Of a stretch of DNA of 64,000 bases, positions 18,088 to 25,885 are shown piece by piece (position 1 is the first letter of the stretch; every line of letters begins with the position of its first letter). Made by a program: the position numbers and the translations under genes. Below the pieces are notes generated by a model. The model was not told where the DNA came from. It saw only the letters and a list, made by a program, of their open reading frames with translations, and made no database searches. The stretch is from Saccharopolyspora erythraea NRRL 2338 (GTDB taxonomy: Bacteria; Actinomycetota; Actinomycetes; Mycobacteriales; Pseudonocardiaceae): NCBI RefSeq assembly GCF_000062885.1, contig NC_009142.1, forward strand, positions 744,001 through 808,000, written 5' to 3'.

Positions 18088-18528
18088 ATGACTGCCCAGG
18101 AGACGATTTCGCGCAGGTTCGGCTGGCTGGTCACGGACTTCACCGAGCGCGTGGCCGGTGTGGCCCACGCGATCGTCGTGTCGGCCGACGGCCTGCTGCT
18201 CACTGCGTCGGCGAAGCTGCCGCGGGACCGCGCCGACCAGCTCGCCGCCGTGGCGTCGGGCCTGCTGAGCCTGACGCAGGGCTCGGCGAAGTGCTTCGAG
18301 GCCGGACAGGTCATCCAGACCGTCGTGGAGATGCAGCGCGGCACCCTGCTGCAGATGGGCATCAGCGATGGTTCCTGCCTGACCGTGCTCGCGGCGCCGC
18401 AGTGCGACATGGGTCTGATCGCCTACGAGATGACCATGCTCGTCGAGCGCGTCGGTCAGATGCTCACCCCGGAGATCCGTTCGCAGCTGCAGGGCTCACC
18501 AGGCGCACCAACCGGTCAGCTGGTGTGA
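18088..18528 (+). CDS. Roadblock/LC7 domain protein (CvnB type)
   Basis: 146 residues. The roadblock/LC7 fold is recognised from [21 protein letters not shown], the central [14 protein letters not shown] helix and [16 protein letters not shown] at the end. Family members act as GTPase-activating or scaffold partners of small Ras-like GTPases (the MglB/MglA analogy). ATG 18088 follows a strong AGGAGG site. It is the second gene of the conservon, with its GTPase partner two genes downstream. Confidence 0.92.
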   Translation: MTAQETISRRFGWLVTDFTERVAGVAHAIVVSADGLLLTASAKLPRDRADQLAAVASGLLSLTQGSAKCFEAGQVIQTVVEMQRGTLLQMGISDGSCLTVLAAPQCDMGLIAYEMTMLVERVGQMLTPEIRSQLQGSPGAPTGQLV

Positions 18529-18535
18529 GGACCAG

Positions 18536-19090
18536 ATGAGCAGAGGCCCCGACTTCCCCGATGATCGAAGACCGGAGGAGGATTCCTTCGCCGATGTGCT
18601 GGACGGCTTCACCTTCACCGGTGGCCGCAAGAAGCGCCGCGACCGGCGCGCGGACCGGCAGCAGCCGGAACCGGCACAGGAGCAGGAGGTGCTGCGACCG
18701 GCCCCCGAACCGGAAGCGGCACCCGCACCCCCACCGGTCGAACCTGAGGCTCCCGCCGCCTCCAGCATCCGGTCCTACACGTGGACCGGCGGGCGCACCA
18801 GGTCGAACCACCAGCTCGAACTCGAAACGCTCGTCTCCACCGGAGACGCCTACCAACCGGACTCGGTGCTGCGGCTGGAGCACCAGTCGATCGCGGAGCT
18901 GTGCAGGCATCCCCGTTCCGTCGCGGAGGTCGGCGCGCTGCTGTCCATCCCCATCGGGGTGGCCAGGGTGCTGCTGGCCGACATGGCCGACCTGGGGCTG
19001 ATCACCGTTCACCAGACGGTGTCCGAGAGCGGCAGCGCACCACACTTGATGTTGATGGAAAGGGTATTGAGTGGACTCCGTCGGCTATAG
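18536..19090 (+). CDS. DUF742 protein (CvnC type)
   Basis: 184 residues. Residues 1-75 are charged and Pro/Glu-rich. The DUF742 domain starts at about residue 78 with RSYTWTGGRTRSNHQLELET and continues through a winged-helix-like core (HQSIAELCRHPRSVAEVGAL, then IGVARVLLADMADLGLI) to the end. The family occurs almost only in actinobacterial conservons and is thought to work with the roadblock protein and GTPase. Only seven bases separate it from the roadblock gene. Its 3' end overlaps the GTPase gene by 20 bases. Confidence 0.92.
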   Translation: MSRGPDFPDDRRPEEDSFADVLDGFTFTGGRKKRRDRRADRQQPEPAQEQEVLRPAPEPEAAPAPPPVEPEAPAASSIRSYTWTGGRTRSNHQLELETLVSTGDAYQPDSVLRLEHQSIAELCRHPRSVAEVGALLSIPIGVARVLLADMADLGLITVHQTVSESGSAPHLMLMERVLSGLRRL

Positions 19091-19742
19091 AGCGCAGCAG
19101 GCCGGTGCGACGCCGCCGCAACCGCAGTCGTCGCGGGGCACGACCTCGGCGAAGATCGTCGTCGCCGGTGGCTTCGGCGTCGGCAAGACGACCTTCGTCG
19201 GGTCGGTCTCCGAGATCGTGCCGCTGACCACCGAGGCGGTCATGACGGAGGCCAGCCGGGGGGTCGACGACCTGGCGGCCACGCCGAACAAGACCAGCAC
19301 CACGGTGGCCATGGACTTCGGCCGCATCTCGCTGGACTCGGACCTGATCCTGTACCTGTTCGGCACGCCCGGGCAGCAGCGGTTCTGGTTCATGTGGGAC
19401 GACCTGGTGCGCGGTGCGATCGGTGCGGTCGTGCTCGTCGACACCCGGCGGCTCGCGGACTCCTTCTCCGCGGTCGACTTCTTCGAGGACCGCGGACTGC
19501 CTTACCTGATCGGCGTGAACTGCTTCGACGGGCAGCTCATGCACTCGATCGAGCAGATCCGGGAGGCCATGGCCATCGGGCCGGACGTGCCGATCGGGCC
19601 GTGCGACGCACGGGACAAGGAGTCGACCAAGCAGACGCTGATCGCCCTGGTCCAGCACGCCATGCGGTGGTGGACGGCGAAGCAGATGCCGCCCGGCTCG
19701 CAGCAGCCCCCGGGCTCGCCGCAGCAGCCGCCCATGCGCTGA
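19071..19742 (+). CDS. Conservon Ras-like GTPase (CvnD type)
   Basis: 223 residues. The P-loop is GGFGVGKTT (residues 31-39). The switch II region reads LFGTPGQQRFWFMWDDLV, and the NKxD equivalent is NCFDG. This is the ATP/GTP-binding protein family of conservons (DUF/SRPRB-Gtr1 like). The C-terminal ~25 residues are Pro/Gln/Ser-rich. GTG 19071 overlaps the end of the DUF742 gene, so translation is coupled. It is the likely output switch of the four-protein system. Conservons influence antibiotic production and development in streptomycetes (established for that group); any role here is inference. Confidence 0.93.
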   Translation: MDSVGYRAQQAGATPPQPQSSRGTTSAKIVVAGGFGVGKTTFVGSVSEIVPLTTEAVMTEASRGVDDLAATPNKTSTTVAMDFGRISLDSDLILYLFGTPGQQRFWFMWDDLVRGAIGAVVLVDTRRLADSFSAVDFFEDRGLPYLIGVNCFDGQLMHSIEQIREAMAIGPDVPIGPCDARDKESTKQTLIALVQHAMRWWTAKQMPPGSQQPPGSPQQPPMR

Positions 19743-19770
19743 AGGCTCGGGGACGACCGCGGGAGGCCGT

Positions 19771-19796
19771 GAGCGCGCGACGGCGCGAGCGCGCTC
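19771..19796. terminator. GC-rich hairpin after the conservon
   Basis: A perfect 8-bp stem GAGCGCGC/GCGCGCTC with a 10-base loop lies 28 bases past the GTPase stop. There is no U-tract, as is common in high-GC actinobacteria. Confidence 0.5.
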
Positions 19797-19873
19797 GCGT
19801 CCCGTCGTGTCGTTGTGCCGGGGCGGCTTTCTGCGGGGGGTGTTCCCGGTCGATCTTCCTGAGAGGTCGAGAT

Positions 19874-19896
19874 CGCGTGCCTACCGGAGGCACGCG
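19874..19896. terminator. Hairpin between convergent genes, probably bidirectional
   Basis: A perfect 9-bp stem CGCGTGCCT/AGGCACGCG with loop ACCGG. It is extended after a two-base bulge by GGTCGAG/CTCGACC. It lies between the conservon and the oppositely oriented GNAT gene and could stop transcripts from both sides. Confidence 0.6.
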
Positions 19897-19936
19897 CTCG
19901 ACCGCGCTGCGGCTTGTCGTGCCCGGCGAGGTGCTG

Positions 19937-20722
19937 CTAGCGCGTCGGCTCGTACAGGTACGGGCGCGTCCAGGTGGGGGCGTGGAAGCCGCGCTTGCGC
20001 AGGATCGGCTCTGAGGTCGGCAGCGCGTCGACGACCAGGTGGGTGCGGCCCCTCGCCAGCGCTTCGCGCAGGCGGACGGCGACCAGCGCGGTGAACAGGC
20101 CGCGTCGCCGGTGCGTGGTCCTGGTGCGGCCTCCCGCGAGTTCGGCGAGGTCGCTGCCGGGGGCGAAGTGCGTGCGCCCGCACGCGACCGGCTCGCCGTC
20201 GGCGTAGGCGACGTGGACGCTCATCTCGTCGGGCGTATCGCGGAGAACCGCCGCCAGCCGCTGCTTCTCTTCGTCGGCGTTCGCCCGGCCGATCTCGCGG
20301 GAGATCTCGACGACCGCGTCCAGGCCGTCGGCGTCGTGGACGCGCCTGATGTCGTAGGCGGGCGCGGCGAATGCCGACGTATCGGTAAGGGTCAGCGCCA
20401 GGACGGTTTCCGCCGCGTCGGGGCGGAAACCGGCGGCGAGAAGGCGGTCGGCCAGGTCTGCAGGCTCGTCGTGGCCGTACAGCTTCCATTCCAGCGCGTA
20501 CCCGTGTGCGTCGGCGCGGGCCATCTCGTCGCGGATGACTTCGGCGGCCTCGATGTCGCCAAGACGGGAATGCACGACCCGGCATTCCGAGCCGTCGGGG
20601 GAGTGCTCGCGGACGATCCCGCCGCGCGGCCCGGGTTCGCCGGCGGCCCGGCGGTCGCGGTCCAGCTTCCGCAGGAGTTCGGCGGTGTCGATGCCGTTGG
20701 GATCGTGCAGGTTCCCGTTCAG
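19937..20722 (-). CDS. GNAT-family N-acetyltransferase with probable CTG start
   Basis: The acetyltransferase core includes HVAYADGEPVACGRTHF and the acetyl-CoA loop RTTHRRRGLFTALVAVRLRE, followed by LVVDALPTSEPILRKRGF. The substrate is unknown. The only standard start, GTG 20575, cuts off clearly coding sequence. The frame upstream is open and reads LHDPNGIDTAELLRKLDRD, then GGIVREHSPDGSECRV, before reaching that codon. The best site is a CTG at 20722 placed eight to nine bases after GAGGAG, giving 261 residues. The alternatives are the shorter GTG form or an upstream start damaged by mutation. It lies convergent with the conservon across a hairpin. Confidence 0.7.
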   Translation of the reverse strand: MNGNLHDPNGIDTAELLRKLDRDRRAAGEPGPRGGIVREHSPDGSECRVVHSRLGDIEAAEVIRDEMARADAHGYALEWKLYGHDEPADLADRLLAAGFRPDAAETVLALTLTDTSAFAAPAYDIRRVHDADGLDAVVEISREIGRANADEEKQRLAAVLRDTPDEMSVHVAYADGEPVACGRTHFAPGSDLAELAGGRTRTTHRRRGLFTALVAVRLREALARGRTHLVVDALPTSEPILRKRGFHAPTWTRPYLYEPTR

Positions 20723-20816
20723 GGCGGCGGCTCCTCGGTTTGTCGGCCGGGACGTCAGCTTAAGCAGGAAATGCCTTGGTGTGGCGGTATTTTCTCGCCG
20801 TGACTTGGACCTGATC

Positions 20817-21014
20817 TCAGAAGTCCCAGACGGTGGAGGGAGATCCGCGCCGCTGGTACTCGTCGGCGCACCCGGTGCATTGCTCGGTGATGCTATGGCT
20901 CCTCGGGGTGCCGCCGAGCGGCGTCGGGCACGGCACTTTGACGGTCTCGCCGCAGAGCGTGGTGATCAGCATACCCGCGGGCCACCGGCCGGGCTTGTCG
21001 CTGATGCCGTGCCG
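20817..21014 (-). pseudogene. Remnant of a small zinc-finger-like protein
   Basis: The minus-strand frame reads RHGISDKPGRWPAGM, then TLCGETVKVP, then QCTGCADEYQRR, ending at WDF. The RH...P...G....LCG..V........C..C layout is that of short actinobacterial zinc-finger proteins often encoded beside XRE/DUF5753 regulators. The N-terminal part is missing: family-like sequence stops abruptly at about 21014, exactly where a different remnant starts on the other strand. An internal ATG at 20972 could still give a 51-residue peptide. The assignment is tentative. Confidence 0.35.
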
Positions 21015-21300
21015 GGAGCGCGCACGGGTCGTCGAACTCGCGCGCAACGCAGGTGACAGCGATTGGCTGACGTCGGAAATCCCCGGCATGTACCAACAGA
21101 TGGCGGGCATGCTCGAGTGCGAGCGCGCCGCGACCGAGATCGTCGACTGGTCGCCCCTGCTGGTACCGGGACTGCTGCAGACATCGGACTGCGCCTGCGT
21201 CGAGGTCGGCCGTGCATCCGGAGGCGCCGCGGTGCGGGATACGAAGGACCGCGCCGCCGGGTACTTGGCCGTCCCCGCTCAGCACTGGGGGCGGTTCGTC
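21013..21300 (+). pseudogene. Remnant of an XRE-family regulator (DUF5753 part)
   Basis: From about 21013 the frame reads RERARVVELARNAGDSDWL, later LECERAATEIVDWSPLLVPG followed by LLQTSD. This is the middle of the DUF5753 domain carried C-terminally by many actinobacterial XRE regulators. The N-terminal helix-turn-helix domain is absent and the expected continuation (YARAV...) is lost after LLQTSD. It abuts the zinc-finger-like remnant head to head at 21013/21014, which points to a recombination junction. It is probably not expressed as a functional regulator. Confidence 0.55.
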
Positions 21301-21394
21301 GCCGGGGTTCAAAGCCGGTCGGTTCGACCGCTGAGACCGCTGACGGGGTGCGGGGCCCAGCGCGCGAAGTGCCGGGCCCCGGTCACCGCAGCCG

Positions 21395-22219
21395 TCAGTT
21401 CTTCCGCGCGACGCCGCCGAGCAGGTTGTGCGCGCCGGGGGCCGGCGGGGTGAGGCGCGGACCGTCGGGCCACCAGTCGAAGAGGTAGCTGAGGCCGGGC
21501 TCGACCATCTCCAGGCCGCAGAAGAGTTCCTCGATCTCCTCCCGGCGCCGGTAGTAGCAACTGCCCATCATGGCGTTGAAGCGCTTCTGCGAGTCCTCGG
21601 CGAGTTGGGCGCGGTCGCTGCCGTCGGCCGGGTTGAACAGGTGCGAGATGGCGACGTAGGAGCCCGGGGCGAGCGCGTCGACGTAGGCCCGCATGATGTC
21701 GGCGGGCCGCTCGTCGTCGGTGACGTGGTGCAGGGTGTTGCACTGGATCAGCGCGACCGGCCGGGTGAGGTCGAGGTTCGACGTCACGATCGGGTCCGCC
21801 AGCAGGTCGGCCGGCTCGCGCAGGTCGGCGACCGCGAAGTGGGTGCGGTCGTTCTCCTCCAGCAGCGCCCGCCCGTGAGCGGCGACCGACGGGTCGTTGT
21901 CGATGTAGACCACGCGCGCCTCGGGGTTGAGCCGTTGCGCGGCCTGGTGGGTGTTCTCCGCGGTCGGCAGGCCGGAGCCCAGGTCGAGGAACTGGTCGAT
22001 GCCCGCCTGCCCGGACAGGAAGCGCACGACGCGGATCAGCCATGCCCTGCACTGCTTGCCGACCTCGGCGGCCTCCGGGGCGATCTCCAGGATCTTCCGG
22101 TAGACCACCCGGTCCACCTCGAAGTTGTCCTTGCCCCCCACGAACGCGTCGTACACCCTGGCGATGCTGGGCTGGCTGGTGTCGACGTGCGGGATGGAGG
22201 TCTCGTCGGTGTTCGGCAT
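21395..22219 (-). CDS. SAM-dependent methyltransferase, DUF574 family
   Basis: About 275 residues from ATG 22219 (a GTG lies three codons upstream at 22228). The family signature PSIARVYDAFVGGKDNFEVD opens the domain. The SAM-binding region has FLDLGSGLPTAENTHQ and VVYIDNDPSV, followed by a late NTLHHVTD segment. DUF574 proteins are abundant in actinobacteria and bind SAM in a Rossmann-like fold, but their substrates are mostly unknown. It stands as a single gene, with no operon partner obvious. Confidence 0.88.
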   Translation of the reverse strand: MPNTDETSIPHVDTSQPSIARVYDAFVGGKDNFEVDRVVYRKILEIAPEAAEVGKQCRAWLIRVVRFLSGQAGIDQFLDLGSGLPTAENTHQAAQRLNPEARVVYIDNDPSVAAHGRALLEENDRTHFAVADLREPADLLADPIVTSNLDLTRPVALIQCNTLHHVTDDERPADIMRAYVDALAPGSYVAISHLFNPADGSDRAQLAEDSQKRFNAMMGSCYYRRREEIEELFCGLEMVEPGLSYLFDWWPDGPRLTPPAPGAHNLLGGVARKN

Positions 22220-22307
22220 CGGGCCCACTCGGATTCGCTAGGCGGTTGATCTCCGCCCCAGCGTATGCGGCCGTGTTCGGGGCGTAAACGGTCAATCGGC
22301 CGCACGG

Positions 22308-23402
22308 TCACTCGGCCGCGCCGAAGCGCACCTCGTGCTGCTCGGCCGACTCCTCGGCGAAGCCGAGCAGCCCACGGCCTTCCGCCTCCAGAGCGGCGGA
22401 GTCCCTCCTGGACAACCGAGCCAGAGGCCGGACGTGCAGGACCGCGGTGGTGCCCTGCCTGCTGATCTCCCAGGTCCCGCGCACGAAGCCGTCGAGCAGC
22501 ACTGTGCCGGGGAAAACCCCGCTGTTCGCGCCGAACAGCAGCTTGCGGTGCCGCTCGGTCATGATCCGGGTGCGGTCGGCGTGGGAGAGCAGCACGTTGT
22601 CGTAAGGCGGCAGGAAGCGCGGCGGAGCGGGCACGTCCGGTTCGGGCCGGGGCGCGTCGGGCAGGTCGAACAGCTCGCGTCCGTGCTCGTCGCGGAACAC
22701 CCGCAGGCCCAGACCGCGCACGAGCTCCCGCAGCCCGATCAGGCCGGACCACGTCTGCACGTCGGCGACGGTGGCGGGTCCGAACGCGGCCAGGTAGCGA
22801 CGGACGACGTCCTCCAACGACGGCACCGGGTCGAGCTGCCTGCCGAGCCAGGTCTCGGCGGTGGCGTAGGTCGGCTGCCCGCTCCTGCCCCAGACCGCCC
22901 TCGGCGGGATCTGCACCAGCGGCAGCAGGCTGCGCACCGCGTAGCCGAGGCGGGCGGGGTCCTCCTGCGGCCACCGCTCGGCCAGCAGCGGCCGGAGCTG
23001 CGCGAGGGTCCGCGGCTTCTCGTCGAGCAGCTTGCGCCCGTAGGCCGCGATCTCCCGGTGCTCCACGCCGACGGGGTGGTTGCGGGCGAGGTCGCGGTCG
23101 ATCGGCGGCTGCATGAGCGGCCGCAGGGTGAGGCAGTCGTCGGCGGTGACCAGGTGGACCGTGCTGCGCATGAGCACGATCCGCACGAGGCTGCGGTCGA
23201 GCAGCCGTTGCGCGAGGTCGTCGGGGGCGAAACCGTCGAGTCGCGTCCAGAGCCCGAAGTAGGGCGGTATGGGCACCTGCGCCTGCATGCCGACCAGGTG
23301 CTCCACGGCTTCGACCGGTGTACGCGTCGAGCGTTCGAGCAGGAGTTGCCGGTGCAGCGTGGCCCGGTTGAGGTCGCGTGCCGAGAGAACGTCGACTGCC
23401 AT
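22308..23402 (-). CDS. Winged-helix DNA-binding-domain protein (HTH_42 / DUF1006 family)
   Basis: 364 residues. LSARDLNRATLHRQLLLER and AVEHLVGMQAQVPIPPYFGLW at the N-terminus, and RFLPPYDNVLLSHADRTRI near residue 285, are conserved marks of the winged-helix family related to AlkZ-like DNA glycosylases. AlkZ-type members unhook interstrand crosslinks or remove bulky alkyl lesions made by the producer's own genotoxins; many others are uncharacterised. A glycosylase role is possible but not shown here. The catalytic QΦ(D/Q) motif of AlkZ would correspond to the GMQAQ segment. It is followed on the same strand by no close partner. Confidence 0.8.
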   Translation of the reverse strand: MAVDVLSARDLNRATLHRQLLLERSTRTPVEAVEHLVGMQAQVPIPPYFGLWTRLDGFAPDDLAQRLLDRSLVRIVLMRSTVHLVTADDCLTLRPLMQPPIDRDLARNHPVGVEHREIAAYGRKLLDEKPRTLAQLRPLLAERWPQEDPARLGYAVRSLLPLVQIPPRAVWGRSGQPTYATAETWLGRQLDPVPSLEDVVRRYLAAFGPATVADVQTWSGLIGLRELVRGLGLRVFRDEHGRELFDLPDAPRPEPDVPAPPRFLPPYDNVLLSHADRTRIMTERHRKLLFGANSGVFPGTVLLDGFVRGTWEISRQGTTAVLHVRPLARLSRRDSAALEAEGRGLLGFAEESAEQHEVRFGAAE

Positions 23403-23441
23403 GGACCAAGGTTACGGACCCGGCCCGTCAGCCGCCGCTGC

Positions 23442-23786
23442 TCAGCGCGCGGCTTCGCGCAGCACGAGGTCGAGGAAACCGGGGAACCGGCGGTCCAGCT
23501 CGTCGCGGCGCAGGGTGTTGAGCCTGCGGGTGCCGTCGTCGCGCTGGCGGATCAGGCCCGACTCGCGCAGCACCCGGAAATGCCTGCTCAGCGCCGACTT
23601 CGCGACCGGGAGGTCGAAGGTGCCGCACGCCACCTCGGTCCGCTGGTCGAGGGCGCGCACGATGCTCAGCCGCACCGGGTCGCACAGGGCGCTCAGCACC
23701 GCGAAGAAGTCGATCTCGGACTCATCCGGATGGAGCAGCGGGGAGGCGGTGCGACTGGCCACGCGCACAGTATGCGGCGCCGCCAT
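23442..23786 (-). CDS. ArsR-family transcriptional repressor
   Basis: About 114 residues from ATG 23786; the open frame extends to 23837 but the extra residues run through the operators. The winged helix includes FFAVLSALCDPVRLSIVRAL and the recognition helix ALSRHFRVLRESGLIRQRDD. The ArsR metal-site cysteine motif ELCVCDL is absent; one Cys occurs in VACGTF. The effector is therefore unclear and may not be a metal. The gene faces the Gfo/Idh/MocA oxidoreductase across two palindromic operators and presumably represses both. Confidence 0.85.
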   Translation of the reverse strand: MAAPHTVRVASRTASPLLHPDESEIDFFAVLSALCDPVRLSIVRALDQRTEVACGTFDLPVAKSALSRHFRVLRESGLIRQRDDGTRRLNTLRRDELDRRFPGFLDLVLREAAR

Positions 23787-23805
23787 GTTCGCATCAATGT
23801 GAACA
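23786..23805. promoter_or_regulatory. Operator 1 of the ArsR repressor
   Basis: Inverted repeat TGTTCGCA-N4-TGTGAACA with one mismatch, overlapping the ATG of the repressor gene. It is nearly identical to the site 26 bases away. Confidence 0.7.
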
Positions 23806-23811
23806 CGGTCA

Positions 23812-23831
23812 TGTTCGCACTGATGCGAACA
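23812..23831. promoter_or_regulatory. Operator 2 of the ArsR repressor
   Basis: Perfect inverted repeat TGTTCGCA-N4-TGCGAACA. The centres of the two operators are 26 bases apart, placing them about two and a half helical turns from each other in the divergent promoter. Confidence 0.72.
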
Positions 23832-23875
23832 TGGCATAGGCTGACGGCACTGGCATCCCTCGGAAGGAACATCCC

Positions 23876-24952
23876 ATGACGTCGAAGATCGGTGTCGGCA
23901 TCGTCGGGCTCAGCGTCAACGGCGGTTGGGCGGCCCGGGCCCACGTCCCCGCGCTGGCCGCGCTCGACGGCTACGAGCTCCGCGCCCTGGCGGCGAGCGG
24001 CCCGGAGTCGGCCAGGGCCGCGGGTGAGCACTTCGGCGTGGCGCACGGCAGCGTCGACGACCTCGTCGCACGCGACGACGTCGACCTCGTGGTGGTGACC
24101 GTCAAGGTGCCGCACCACCGCGAGCTGGTGATGGCCGCGCTGGAGGCGGGCAAGTCGGTGCTCAGCGAATGGCCGCTGGGAAACGGCCTCGCCGAGGCCG
24201 AGGAGATGGCCGCCGCGGCCGAGTCCCGGGGACTGCGCGGGTTCGTCGGACTCCAGGCGCGCTCGGCGGCACCCGTCCGCCACCTGCGCGACCTGATCTC
24301 CGACGGCTACGTGGGTGAGGTGCTGTCCACCAGCATCATCGCGTCGGGCGGGCGGTGGGGCGCCACCTTCGAACCGCGCGGTGAGTACCTGCTCGACCGC
24401 GGCAACGGCGCCACCATGCTCACCATCCCGTTCGGCCACACCGTCGACGCCCTCGCGATGGTGCTGGGCGAGTTCACCGAGGTCAGCTCGACCATCGCGA
24501 CACGCAGGGCGGAGGTCGGCGAGGAGGGGACCGGGCGGCTCGCCCCGATGACGGCCGAGGACCAGCTCGTCGTCGCGGGAGTGCTGGACGGCGGCGCGGT
24601 CGCGTCGGTCCACTACCGCGGCGGCATCTCGCACGGCACCGGCTTCCACTGGGAGATCAACGGGACCGAAGGCGATCTGGTGATCAGCGGCGAGAACGGC
24701 CACCTCCAGTTCGGTCAGGTCACGCTGCGCGGCGCGCGGGCCGGCGACGCGGGACTCGCCGAAATCGCGGTTCCGGCGGAGTACGACCTCGTGCCCGGCG
24801 TCGCGCGCACCGAGACGGCCCACGCGGTCGCGCACGCGTACGTGCAGATCCGAGCTGACCTGGAGAGCGGCACGACCACCGCGCCCGACTTCGCCCACGC
24901 CGTGCACCGGCACCGCGAGCTCGAGCGGATCCGGCGCGCGGCTCGGAGCTGA
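23876..24952 (+). CDS. Gfo/Idh/MocA-family oxidoreductase
   Basis: 358 residues. The N-terminal Rossmann domain starts VGIVGLSVNGGWAARAHVPAL. The cofactor-site segment VDLVVVTVKVPHHRELVMAA and the catalytic Lys of the EKP-like motif, here SEWPLG, follow near residues 75-100; the usual Lys in EKP is replaced by Trp. The C-terminal alpha/beta domain includes FGHTVDALAMVLGEF. The family oxidises or reduces sugars and related polyols with NAD(P). Replacement of the EKP lysine could mean altered chemistry. A strong GGAAGGA site precedes ATG 23876. It is divergent from and probably controlled by the ArsR repressor. Confidence 0.85.
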   Translation: MTSKIGVGIVGLSVNGGWAARAHVPALAALDGYELRALAASGPESARAAGEHFGVAHGSVDDLVARDDVDLVVVTVKVPHHRELVMAALEAGKSVLSEWPLGNGLAEAEEMAAAAESRGLRGFVGLQARSAAPVRHLRDLISDGYVGEVLSTSIIASGGRWGATFEPRGEYLLDRGNGATMLTIPFGHTVDALAMVLGEFTEVSSTIATRRAEVGEEGTGRLAPMTAEDQLVVAGVLDGGAVASVHYRGGISHGTGFHWEINGTEGDLVISGENGHLQFGQVTLRGARAGDAGLAEIAVPAEYDLVPGVARTETAHAVAHAYVQIRADLESGTTTAPDFAHAVHRHRELERIRRAARS

Positions 24953-25005
24953 CCCGCTTCCGGCGTGGTATGCAGTCATGGCCGACGTCACGACGGGAGG
25001 CCACG

Positions 25006-25758
25006 ATGCGGCGCGAACTGCTGGAGTCCGGCCGGACCACCCACGGCGGCTGGTGCTGCCTGCCCGGGCCGATCACGGCCGAGGTGATGGGCCGGGCGGG
25101 CTTCGACTGGGTGTGCGTGGACACCCAGCACGGGCTGATCGGCTACGACGTCCTCCCGTCGATGCTGCAGGCGCTGGCGCTCACCGGCACGCCCGCGCTG
25201 GTGCGGGTGCCGTGGAACCAGCCCGCCGAGATCATGCGGGCCCTCGACGCCGGGGCGTCCGGCGTGATCGTGCCGATGGTGCAGTCGGCGCGGGAGGCCG
25301 AGCAGGCCGTCCGCGCCTGCCGCTACCCGCCGCAGGGCGAGCGCAGCTTCGGGCCGATGGCACCGCTGATGCGCGACCGCGGGTTCAGCACCACCAAGGC
25401 GAACGACGAAGTGCTGTGCGCGGTGCAGATCGAGACGAGGTCCACTCTGGACGAGCTGGACGAGATCCTGTCGGTTCCTGGTGTGGACGTCGCCTACGTC
25501 GGCCCGGCCGACCTCGGCATCTCGCTCGGCGTGGCGCCGACGCTCGACGTCGTCGAGCCCGGGCACCTGGCGGCCGTCGAGCGGGTGCTGTCGGCCTGCC
25601 AGGAGCACGACGTCATCCCCGGCATCCACTGCGCCGACCCGCGAGGGGCCCGGCGGTGGCGCGACATGGGGTTCCGGCTGCTCGCGGTGGCCACCGACGT
25701 CCGGCTGCTGGAGCTGTCCGCGGCCGAGGCGGTGACCGGGGCCGGGCTATCCCGCTGA
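25006..25758 (+). CDS. HpcH/HpaI-family aldolase
   Basis: About 250 residues from ATG 25006, which follows GGGAGG; an in-frame ATG at 24970 is less likely. The class II pyruvate-aldolase barrel is recognised by FDWVCVDTQHGLIGYD, then VRVPWNQPAEIMRALDAGA, QIETRSTLDELDEI with the metal-ligand Glu, and VDVAYVGPADLGISLGV with the metal-ligand Asp. The family cleaves 4-hydroxy-2-oxo acids or similar compounds to pyruvate or oxaloacetate derivatives. It lies 53 bases after the oxidoreductase on the same strand, so the two may form a small catabolic operon under the ArsR repressor. Confidence 0.88.
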   Translation: MRRELLESGRTTHGGWCCLPGPITAEVMGRAGFDWVCVDTQHGLIGYDVLPSMLQALALTGTPALVRVPWNQPAEIMRALDAGASGVIVPMVQSAREAEQAVRACRYPPQGERSFGPMAPLMRDRGFSTTKANDEVLCAVQIETRSTLDELDEILSVPGVDVAYVGPADLGISLGVAPTLDVVEPGHLAAVERVLSACQEHDVIPGIHCADPRGARRWRDMGFRLLAVATDVRLLELSAAEAVTGAGLSR

Positions 25759-25885
25759 GTGCCTGTCACCTGCGTGGCGGTTCCGGTGGCGGAATCTCAG
25801 GCGGCTGCGCCGCTTCGGAGATCAAGGCGGACTGACGCCGGGGCCGGGCGATCCCGCAGGGAGCCCGGCAGGCACACTCGGCGGC

